A stretch of 64,000 bases of DNA from Scolanthus callimorphus. Taxonomy: Eukaryota; Cnidaria; Anthozoa; Actiniaria; Edwardsiidae. A model generated the notes under the pieces. That model saw only the letters and a list, made by a program, of their open reading frames with translations, did no database searches and was not told the DNA's origin. A program made the position numbers and the translations under genes. The stretch is from contig CM066913.1 in assembly GCA_033964015.1 (NCBI GenBank), positions 19,553,854 through 19,617,853 on the forward strand, given 5' to 3'. This document shows positions 40,938 to 52,900 of the stretch, piece by piece; positions within the stretch are counted from its first letter, which is position 1, and each line of letters begins with the position of its first letter.

Positions 40938-43900
40938 GTGAGTATCCATTGTGTTTTATGTTTTTGTACGGTCTGTTGCTTCTGTTTAATCGTTAGCTCG
41001 ATAATATCCTGACCAGTAAATATAATTAGGACTGGAGAAGTGCATTAACGTGGTGTTTTGGGAGTGTTATGAACTTTTAAGCAGATAAAAACCTGCCCGT
41101 CATGCGCTATCTCCATTTTATAGAGTTTCTAAGAGGCCTCACATTACAGAGGATCAAGAACCTCCGTTCAGTCAGATTTTGTACATAATACAGACGTACA
41201 TCGTACTTGTTCGACTGAATCAAAGAAAACGCTTTGTTGTTTCTCTAGCGGGTTTTAAGATAGCGTTCTTATCGCCTTGGCGCGGCCGATGAGTATCAAA
41301 AGGCTGTTTTACGAATATCCCAATTGCCGGGTCCTTACAGATATAAGTGATATGTATTTGATAACATAACAAACACCCTTTCTCTTGATTTAATAAACGT
41401 CACTTTGCGAAATACTACAGCTTAATCTCTGTTAAAATTTAACATCAGGTTCTTGAATTTTCTTAATTCATTTACTTTGAAAATAATACAGAACTTGATG
41501 TTGATTTTTTAGTTGCGTGTTTTTCAAAAAGAATGAGAAGCAAGATGAGAATTTCACTCCAGGAGGCATACATAATCAAAACGAAACAAAGTTTCTAGTG
41601 TTTGTAAAGCCATTTCCACAGGGCAGAGTTCGAAAGAAAAATTGTTTAACAGAAAAATGTCAAACTTACGTAAACTACAAGGAAACATAGGGAAACCATA
41701 TGTTATAGAAATATTTTCAATGTCTCTCCGCTGTCACAGTGCTTGGTGGTTTATACCACATGGTTCAAAATTAAGTACAAACTTGCAGCTATGAACAAAC
41801 CCTTCTCAAAACAAACATTTGAGTATCATCTTTCTGTGGTTAACAGAACATTTCCTGCACGGAGTTAGAAAACACGCAAAATATTCTATGTTGCTCGGGT
41901 GCGTCAAGAGGGCCAGCGTTGTCAACAATTTCTCACTTTACTTCGACTTAACCTTTTCTAGTGAGCTTTTTGGAAAAGTTGCACTTTTCAGACATACCTT
42001 GAAATGGCTTCTTGGTTCTTACAATAAACGCTGTAACACTGGACCGGGTTTGATTTTCGAAAGACATAACAGCACTAATACTTTAGACCCACAAAACCGT
42101 AATCTATTGCAATTGCTAATACAGAATATAAGTATGCAGTTTTTTTTCTTACATAACCAACCTTTGACATTTTGTTTGAGTAACATTGTACTTTTTCCAA
42201 GTGATGTAGGCCATCAAATCAAAAGTGAAAACGGAGTGAAAACTGCTATAATTGCGTTGAAAAGTTAACAGGGCACGTCAACAACTAGAGACTAAGTGCG
42301 AACAGAAAACGTTGAATCCTTCTTACGCAAAGATTTTTGCGCTCCTGACGTAAAGCTTTGCAGTAGACTTCCGTAACGCGCATTAAATGACTGCTGTGGT
42401 TAGTAAAATAATACTATTTAATATCCGTTTTATTTCTCTTGCAAAGTTGAGCTTACTACAGGAATAATTTAATGGTTTGCTTATTTTACTATTGTTGCAC
42501 ACTAAGAAAAAAAACTACAAACCAATTTGATAGTGGAACTAGTGGAAGTTGAAGTCTCTTTATTCGCGCCAAAATTGTATAGCCACTTTAAAGGTGGTCA
42601 CGCCATTACGTAGTTCATGTCGCGTTACTTACTATAGAATTTTCAATTGTTCCTTTGAAGGTTTAAAAAATGATTGCACTTTATAATATAGCTACGATAT
42701 AACGCGCGCTCTGATTGGTCCAAATCTATGCTTTATTACACCGATAAAGTAATGGTTCTTCCCCGCTATATCAACAAAGCATTAGAACACAACTTTCTAT
42801 GACTTTATCGGCAAATAGAGCACTATTGGGAGAGACTGTAGGGAGAGACTCTCCCAACATCACGAGTGCTCTATTTGCCGATAAAGTCATAGAAAGTTAT
42901 GCTCTAATGCTTAATTAAATTTCCAGAATTTTTCTAGAGAGCAACAGAGAACAGTCACACCTTTCTAGTTCTAAGGCAAAGGCGTAATGGATTAGATGTG
43001 ATTAGTCAAAATATGGTTGTGGTTTACAAGGAATATCCGGTCATTAGGAAGGCTAATAAACCAGGCGGACATTAAGAAGATAAGAACAGACCTTTTGCCC
43101 GGCCAAAACATTTAATATTTTGCAAAGTTGCTTCCCCGTTTAAGGTTAATAGGATAGAGTTATTGCTTTCTAGATTAAAAACGATCCAAGACAAGATCAG
43201 AAAGTTTCCCTAAATTGAAAAATGTGTATATACCATTCTACACGCGATTTTCATTTCACCGATATCTTCTCCGGCCTTTCTTACACTAATAATAGCTCCA
43301 GGCCATTCATAAAAATGTCATAACTAAAAAAAAGTTAGACAGGTGTCTGTCTCGATAGTTCAAAATGTAAGACCTGCATAGTCCGAGTACAACACGGCTG
43401 CCTTTAAAATAATATAAACCTATTGTGTTTTCCCATGTACATTTAGACGCCTCTTGATTATACCTGCATTTGTAGGGGTGGCTTGCTACATGTAAGTTTT
43501 CCGAGACAGCTAGTCATGGATTAAAAATTAAAAATTCGAAAAGCGAGGCGATCGAAGAATGCTCCTGATAATAAATTATCTGTAATTTGTCAAATTTGTC
43601 ATAAAACGAGATTGCGAGAGAACTCTCTAAAAATCCGAGATCTCGAGAATCCCTAAGAATTTCGCATGAGATAATTCTGGATTTTCCGAACGACCATTCG
43701 CCATCCCTATTTGTCGTAGACCATAAGGCCTACTGCCATTTAGGATAAAAGTTCCAGTAAATCTCGCTAATCCTTCCTAAACCCCTAGAATCCAATATAG
43801 ATATGCCAATATAGATGCGACAAAAATAAGGGTATCCTGGGCCGCATCATACTACTTGCTACCACACGTTTCTGTAGCATGTAGGCCATGTAGGCGTTTT

Positions 43901-46900
43901 TAACCTCTCCAAGATGCCCCTCGACATGACATCCACACGTTAATTATAGTTGTTATCTACGCTAAACAGCCAAGCTGGCTTTGACGTAATCGAAAAAACA
44001 GGAGTATCATTGAGTTTTAATCGAGTGCATCCTTCCCTAAGAGGATCATGTACCATAAAATTGAAAATGTGGTCGCTACACATGTGTACTTTAGTCATTA
44101 AATTAGCATTCTTCATTCATCAAGCAAACACCCTGTAAACATTTCACTTGCCGAATGCTACGGCATTAAAACTTCTCGCCGATGTTAAAGGTAAAATCAT
44201 AACGCCGAGTGTGTTTAGAAATGGTGATTTTACCAAAGGACTCGATTTAGACTTAATCCCGGGGTGCATTCATAACAGGATTAAAGTCTAATTCCACAAT
44301 GACTGAATAAATAGGTCGGGATTCATTCTTATTGTCTATGACCTTCAATAGCCCAGTGTAGACTATAAAAAAAATTGCATAAGGCAACGATTTAAATGCT
44401 ATTATTCTTATAAATTGCTTAACATTGCAATTTGATGAAATTCGATTGTTCGAATATTTAGTCAGTACGAAATGATTGAGCAATCGATTGCAATGTTATA
44501 TGCAGGCTTGAATGGACAGTTTAATTGCCCTTCTCCCTACTGTATATTGACTGTTTCCCAAACACGCTTCTCAGCACATCATGTATATGCATGCATTGTA
44601 TTCTGTCTTTTGTTTACGAATCTGCACGGGCTGCCTGTGGTATTTTTAAAATCTCGATCCAGACGATATTTCTCGAACATCTGCAAGTTTTGGTGATTTT
44701 TATATTACCTAAGATAATGGAGAAAATGCTTACAGACCTTCCAAATAACGTAAGAGGGACTTCTAATAAGGAAGTCTCGACGGCAATTCGACAGTTTTGG
44801 GCGACATTTTCTTTTGCACTTTCTAATACTTCATTACCTCTTCTTGTCATTAACATTTTTCTATGATTTCTAGCAAGTTTTGACAAAAAGTGACCAAAAA
44901 TCCAGACCCAAAAATTGTGACAACCTCTTGGCTTGTCTTTGGTTTGTTTTGGAAGAATTACGGGTAAGCATTAACAATGGTTCATCCTTTTTTTCATCTT
45001 TCTTTCCTTGTTCATTTATAGCTCTAAAATAAGCTTGTCTTGTTTTGTTGGTATTTTTAGGGGGTGGTTTTTTTATATCCTGGTATTTTTTAGGGTATAT
45101 TTTCCGATGTCCCGACGAGCACCCCTATCACTCTTACACGGGAGAACCCCCCCCCCCCCCCCCCCGGGGGTTCATCTCACCATGAAATATGAAAAACGGA
45201 GAAATAACCTTCAAAGTTCACCACCTGGAAATTTCATACTATAATAAGAACATTATATGTCAACCGTACATCCCCAATACATTGCATCTAAATTTCGAAA
45301 TGTATTTTCCTAGGTTGCCATCAAGAATTCTTAACGGATAACACCGTTAGTCGCCTCAGGCTCCGTGATTATCGGCGAATAGTTACCGAGACGAATTCGC
45401 CGATAATCACGGAGCCTGAGGCGACTAATTGTTTTAGTATAATTGCTCGAGTGATTGATAAGGTTTTTAGATAAAAACTTGTTTTTGTTGGACTTTTTCA
45501 CGATCACAACAAAACTCTCGCGCCCAATCCTTTCAATGTTATAAATCACCCGTAGGTGATTATAGCGAGAGAAAACGAATCTCTCGACCAATCAGCGCGC
45601 GGAAATTCTTATAATCACTTGAGTAATTATACTAATAGGGTTTATAATATAGCTAAATTAACGCGCGCTCTGATTTGTCCAAATCTATGCTCTATTTCAC
45701 CGATATAGCAATGGTTCACCCCCGCTATATCATAAAGCATCAGAGCACAACTTTCTATGATTTTATCGACAAATACAGCACTTGTGATGTTGGGAGAGAC
45801 TACAACGTTAGTCTCGTCTCTCCCAACATCACGCGTGCTCTATTGCGCCGATAAAGTCATAGAAAGTTGTGCTCTATTATGCTTAAAGGCCCATATGCGA
45901 CCGGGAACCTTTGCGCCTTGTTTTCAATTAATGGATATATTGTCATTCAACAGCTGTGATTGGCTGATACAGTAGGTCCCAAGGGGTTCCTATCACTGGA
46001 CGAAAAACGGATTTACTCAAGTTTGCTCATGAGCAAATCTAAGCAAATTTGGTGTAAACTTATATAGTAAATCCAAAGCAAACGTGGTGAAGACCGTACT
46101 TACCATACCCTGCAAATATGGTTGCGTAATACGGTCTTTACCACGACCCACGTTTGGTACGCATTTACCATAGGTTTACACATAATTGGCTCACATTTGC
46201 TCATGAGCAAACTTGAGTAAATCCGTTTTTTCGTGCAGTGTATTGTTCTTCGCATTTCAAAAGTTCAAACTGCAAATTTGCATAGAGTTTTTATTCTCTG
46301 TGAGCCTGCAAAGCGACTTGGGTGCTTATGGGCCTTTACTGCGATTTTCATAATTCTGCGAACTCCCACTTGACGTTTCCGAACGCCAAACTGCGTTTTG
46401 GCTTCCGTCAATCAAACCTTTTAAGTCAAGTCCACGTATGTTTTCTGAGTTTGGTTTGCATTTACAGTGAAAATTGTGTTTTGAAGCCTAGCTAGTCCCT
46501 ATCAGTTCACAAGATCTATAAAAGCCTTCGTGAAATCACCCAGAGTTGTTCACTCGTTTGATTGATGGAAGCCAAACCGTGGTTTGTTGGTCGGTGTAGA
46601 GTTCGCAGAATTATGAAAATCGCAGTAAGTAAGCCTTTCAACAGATGCAAATAAAAAGCAATTTTTGGCCACACGTTGCTCGAATAATTAAAAAAGCATC
46701 CTTGTTATTTATTTACGAAGTCGTATTTTCATTTTCAGGATCACTAAGTCCGCCAAGTTTTTTGTACACACGAATCATCGACCCATACACGATCAACCTC
46801 CAATGGCCGACTCCAATGAACCCACCACAGGGTACCCGATACAGAATAGGCGTACGAGAAGGCTCACGGCAGGCTCCCGAAAAGTACGTCGTGGTGCACG

Positions 46901-49900
46901 GTGCAAAGGGAATCTATCAGTTCAGGAAACTCCGACCTTACACTTATTATTTCTTCCGAATTCAACGCGGCGATATCTCTGACAATTATGGAAATTTTAC
47001 GCGGATTATTTGGGCGGAAACACTGGAAACTGGTGAGTGTAGATATCAAATGCACGCGTACGAAATCAACTGTTAAATGAAGTCGCCAGTTGTGTACTTA
47101 TCGTGAAAAAATTGGTTTCCAATAAAACGGATTTCAGCTATAATGAATGCACGCGCGCTGCATGTCGGTAGTTCTGTTACATTCCACGTGTACCAAGTGC
47201 CTTGTGTGCGCGCGTTGCATCTTGGTAGTTGTGTTGCACTCTAAAGAAGAAAGCGCGCACGCTCATAGCTGGAATATTCCATTGGTTACCAACTTTGTCG
47301 CCAGTGTTTTTGATGTTCTTTCAAATTAATTCGCCAGATAGCGACTCCTTGAGATTCATATCGTAATTAATTAAGTAATGGTCCATGCTTAGCGTGCGTA
47401 TATCCAGTTCTGGAAGCACGCGGATAGTTGAGAGAGCACGAAGGTAGCATAAGAGTCGCACGAGGCGTTAGCCGAGTGCGACTCTAGCTAGCTGAGTGCT
47501 CTCTCAACTATCCAAGTGCTTCCAGAACTGGATATACGCACAGCTAAGCATGGACCATTACTTTTATAACATAGCCAACAGATTTTAACATAGATAAGTG
47601 AAAAGGCAGCTCTCCGAACACGAATAACACCGAAACGTTCAAGCGAACACGGTAAAACTGAAACTGAAAACATTGCATTTTTAACAAAGTCAACTGGAAT
47701 GAAATATAATAAAACTTTCATAAACAAAATGTTAAATGACAATTTAATTAAATAAACTTAAGCTTAAATAAGTTTTTCACGGGTTTTTGGAGAAAGAAAA
47801 AGTTTTTTGTCAGGGCGAAACAGGTGCACAAAAACCACAGCACTATAAAACCAAAACAACATTTTATTTAGACGTATAAACTGTTCGAAAATAAGCTACA
47901 GAAACGCTAATTTCCATAAACTAACAAAATTGTTTAAATACCTCTTGTGTTTGTCCATTTAGTCCCTTCATATTGAATCGCTTGCAATTTCCATTGTCAT
48001 TGAAATCTGAATTGAACTTGTTCTGAATTTCACCGGCCGGCTTTTCACCCTGATGTTTGACACACAGCACTCAAATTTTCACTAAATCCAGGGAAATTAA
48101 CAACCTTGTGCATAACCCACAAATTGACATGCTCTCAATTGCTTGATGAACTCCATTTTAGACTTGTTAGCCATATTTTTAGTGAATAAGACACGAAATC
48201 TTTCAGCGAACCAAATCAATCTTTCGGCGAGTTCAAACTGTGTTCCTTCTTCGGTTGCCCTTGACTACGTGCATCCCGCCAAAACTTCTTCATAAAAATT
48301 GACCAATCAGAGCGCGCGTTATATCGTAGGTATGTTATAAATATTGATACGTGAACCTAGATAAAATTCTAGTTGCATATGGGACTGTATTGGTCGCAGT
48401 TTCGGGCCCTGAAAATGAGAGGCTCGTTTTAAATGTTGCGAAATGAAATATGTAGAACATGATAGAATGTTACGTGAAAATGCTACCCAGGAGGCTGTTA
48501 CGTGGTTTCAACTTTTCGCTCAATTATGGTATACATATAAACACTCCATGTTTACATAAATTATCACGAGAAAAACTTCTCGGTAAAACAAGAGTCAAAC
48601 AACAATGAAAAGTGAATTTACTTTTCATTGTTGTTTGACACCATGTAAATGTATGTATGTATACATCTACATAACAAAAAATGCAGGCTTTTGTTAGTTG
48701 TTTACTAGTAAGTGGGATCATAACCTTTCACGCAGTGGCTTGTAAACCATGATCGTATGCAAAAATTAAAAATAAGAGTAAAGAAAAACTACCAAATCAT
48801 GGCTTTACACAAGACAAATGTTTATACTGCCTGTTAGGTACCAGACGAAAAGACAACCCCTTTACATGGTACAAAGTGAAGTTATTTATTTATTTATTTT
48901 ATTAATAATGGTATTAGTTGCAACGATTAACACAAATCTATTTTTTCTCGTGCACTGTAGCGCCCAGTGCTCCTCCGTCAAACGTGACCGCGTACAACAC
49001 GAGCTCCATGGGGATATTGGTACTATGGAACCAAGTTCCGAGAGCGCATCGTAACGGGCACATATTGGGATACAAGTTGTGTTACCGCAAGAGATCGGAA
49101 CCTGCCCAGAATGAAATGTGTATGCAAATGTATCCGTTGAGTATGCACCTTGGAGGTCTGGAGCCTTTTACTGAGTACGCCATTACCGTGTCTGCATACA
49201 CCACTATTGGAGATGGACCTCGCTCAAAACCAGTTTTCGTATGGACGGATGAGTTCGGTAAGAATACTCAGTGGTAACAGAAGTCCATGATAGCTAACCC
49301 TTTGATAGTTAACTCTTTGATAGCTAACCAACTACCCCTGTGATAGGTAACCCTTTTGTAAGGGACGTGTCATTATTTAGCGGGGGGAGGGCTCCTATTT
49401 TTGTGGGGAGGGTCCTAATTTTTTTCGCGTGTCTAAAGGGAGGGTCCAAATTTTTTTCACTCCTGTTTGGGGGAGGGTCATAATTTTTTTCAGCAACATT
49501 TGGACGATGAAAAGGGTAAAACAAATAGCGATAGTGGTTATTTCAGCAACTTCTCCATAAAAATTTCGACGCGCTTCGCGCGCATAAACAATGACATCTA
49601 ATATACTATTTGAGCAATGAGGACACTACCGTTGAAAATCAAAAAGGAAAATCAAACTCTCCCAAAATTTCCCTGCAAATGATAGGCCTGGAGGGCATGT
49701 CACTATATGTTTGAAAGAAGACCCCTTAGGTAAGCGTGAGTTTTCGACGTTACAAGCATAGAAATTCGTCCGTTGGACCGCGCTTCGCGCACATGAATAT
49801 TAATAACTTCGCATTTGCGGAGCGCAGTTGTGCGCATGAATAATATAACCTAACCTATATAATTGAGGTAGTGTACTTCCTGGGCCCCTGACAGGCTTTG

Positions 49901-52900
49901 TTTATTATACCGTACACAAAACATGTTCATCTACCCTTTCTCTGAGGCTTGATTTGTCTTTGGTATAATTTGTCTTTTGTTTAGTTTTGATGAAATGCGA
50001 TGAACAAACAAAAAAACGATGAACAAACAAACAAACGTTTATCAAAATTTGGGCACGCTTCGCGCGTAACGAAGGATATGCGAGCCCGTTTTTCTGTAAA
50101 ATGTCTACAGTACTAGGTCAAACAGGGGACGGGAGATGTGGGATTATGTTAATCATTGTACAGGGAGGGAGGATCACTGCATTTTACCCGTGTATTACCA
50201 AACATTCTCACGTAAATATTCGAGGCGATGAATAATAACAGCGGTTCCTTATGCACCAGTCAATTGACACCCGGCCCCCACCCCCGGGACAGGGCGGGAA
50301 AGTAACGCGGTCAGGCCGGGGATTTAACACATTAATCTACGGAAGGGCAGGGAATTTAACTCGGACCTTCTATAGCGGGATATATAGCGGGGCATACGGG
50401 AATATTAACGCTGAACCAGAAGTTCGATTATCGTGCGAAACCGAGGTCGGAGGATTTTGGGAGGGATCACTTTATTTTTGGGCGAGTGAAAGGGGAGGAT
50501 CTCTCGAAACCTGAAGCCTTGAAAGAGAGATTCCAGCAACGAGTTCTATATCATTTTCTAGTTTTATTTTACTCATTATGTTGAAAATTTCGGCGCGCTT
50601 CGCGCGCATAAGGAATGACATCTAATCTAGTTTTAGAGAACTTGCCCAAAGAAAACAATACGCTTGTGGCGCTTAAATGGAATGCGTACGAATGTCGTTA
50701 CAAGCATGTGTATCTTGGCAAGGACAAATGAAAACCCCCAAAAGCCCTCCAGTGATACGCCTGGTTGGCAGTCAATATGTTCGAAAGAAGTGAGTTCGAC
50801 GTTAAAAGCTGCAAAAAAAAATCGTTTTTGTGCTGCGCTTCACGTACATGAATAATAATAATTTGTAGCGCGTGAAGAATAAAACCAACAGGCTTTTTTA
50901 CTACACGCAGAAAATAAAATGTTATCTTTTCTCTGGAGGCTTGATGAAATGCGTTTATCAAGATAAAGGCGCGTTTCGCCATGTTGCAAAAGTGTCCCCG
51001 GGTGCCTGGAGCTTTAACAACGACCATGTCCCTGGTGACCGGGAAAATAGTAACATTTAACACTTAGTGAATGTTAAATCGGGGGGCCGTGATGTCAATT
51101 GACTGGTGCATGACAGAAGTCACTTGGACAATAGTCTATCTAACAGGTTTTTCAGAAATAAATTGCATGGGGGAGGGTCCCATTTTTTTTTACCTACGAC
51201 TGGGGGAGGGTCACATTTTTTTTGTTATGTTCAAGGGGAGGGTCCTAATTTTTTTTAGCCTTGTTTGAAAAAAATGGAGCCCTCCCCCCCCGGTAAATAA
51301 TGACACGTCCCTAAGTAAACATGTACTATGTAACCCTGTGGTAGCTGACCTTGTGATAGTGAACAAACATTCAACAAGTTGGCCTTTGCTATACTACGTG
51401 ACTGACGTTGCATGGTCTCGCAACTTTTCTTCTCGACAAAGAGGCCGATGACCTACAGCCTGCATTGCACGGCGCCTCTTTGTCGGACACACCCCACAGG
51501 TCTCCTTGGTAATAAGCTCCCGTCAGAATTTCCGAGGTCTATCTGCTCTATAACACACGCAAATACTTCAAATTTGTGCTTATGTACAGATGAAAGGCTA
51601 TTCAACAAACCTTGACGACCAATACCCCCCCCCCCCCCCCCCAAAAAAAAAGCGGAACATTTAACCTATATACAAATTGTATTCTGGTCTTGAGTGAAAT
51701 AAAATATGTATGTATGTATATGTCATTTGATTAACAGTGATTATTTATCATTTGTTTCTCAGTACCATCACAAGCTCCCCAGATCAAATCCATATCCTCC
51801 ACGACCACAACAATATCCCTCACTTGGGCCCACATACCTCAACAGTTCGTGCACGGAATACTACGTGGGTACTACATCATCCTGTACGAGCTGCCAATAT
51901 CTTTACGCCGCAAGACTATTATAAGAGTCAACTCAACCACGACGTCTACAGTAATAAGGGGTCTCAAAAGGAACACCGATTATGGCATCACGATGGCCGG
52001 TCTGACGCGCGTGCGAGGGCATATCAGAATGGGACGTGGGATCCGATCAGGAATATATCTACGAAGCTAGGTACGATGACGTTACGATTTTACGGAAGCA
52101 CGGTTGGCTCCAGTGTTACGGCGCTGGGTCTCTCGCCGCTGTGGTCCGGGTTCGACTCCTGGCCGGGACAGAGGAAATTTTCTTTCTGTTCTGGTCTCAG
52201 TCGAAATTGGTTCATGTAAGTTGCTTGAACGTTGTTCAACTGTGTTTCACGTCATTCGGATGAGCCAATAAACCGAGGTCCCGTCTCGCCTTTCTTCTCT
52301 ACTCAGTATCAGAGGGGACGTTAAAGAACCACTGGGGACGTATAAACCCTCTGGTACTGACCATCCTCAGTGTCTGTGCTAATTATGGCCGCTTGGCTGC
52401 CAGTGGCGCTGTTGAGACCCAGCGCATTTACATTTACATTATGAGGAGGAAGGGTTCAGATGGAATATTGGCCCGTGGCGAGGATGGTGGAGCGACAAAA
52501 GCTCATTTCTAAAAGCATACAACTCACTATTCGATTCGAGTGATCCCTATCGCAGATAGAACTGCGATTTCTCTTTTATAGACAATGTTATCGTTTTAAA
52601 ACTCATGCATCTATAAGGCCTGCCTTACACCAGCTTGTTTATTGCTCTCAAATTAGCCAATCAGAGCGATTTTTGTTGCATCGCAAAAGTTCCAAACAGA
52701 TTTTGAAACAATATTGCAATGGACGATTCCAGCTATAACGAACGCGCGCGCTGCGTGTCGGTAAATGAGAGAGAGGGACATTTATCGAAAAGATTGTCAA
52801 AAGTCAGAGTGCACTGCATTTCAGTAGTTGTGGGGCACGGCTTGGACTTTCTGAATAAAGAAGAGCGCGCGCGTTTAAAGCTGGAATCGTCCATTGAGCA

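Larger units (their letters stand above)
40938..46738. other. 5.8 kb first intron of gene 2, MITE-rich on its 3' side
   Basis: The first 1.7 kb (to 42680) shows no repeat that I recognise. The second half holds MITE family B (two copies), a 34 bp-arm hairpin, a CACTG-ended element and a TTACTGCG-ended element, all listed separately. A C18-type tract lies near 45150. No additional exon is supported. Confidence 0.6.
47033..48960. other. 1.9 kb intron with two inverted-repeat elements
   Basis: The intron contains MITE O copy 1 (47119) and the palindrome at 47373. From 47565 to about 48345 the ends ttataacatagcc and ggtatgttataa, plus the MITE B end at 48301, suggest one more degraded element. 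A small inverted pair (aaaagtgaatttacttttc near 48606) is also present. Confidence 0.5.

Noticed and set aside
52098..52170. Possible tRNA gene
   Set aside because: It has a B box and an A-box-like region, but no cloverleaf stems that pair and it continues into a SINE body.
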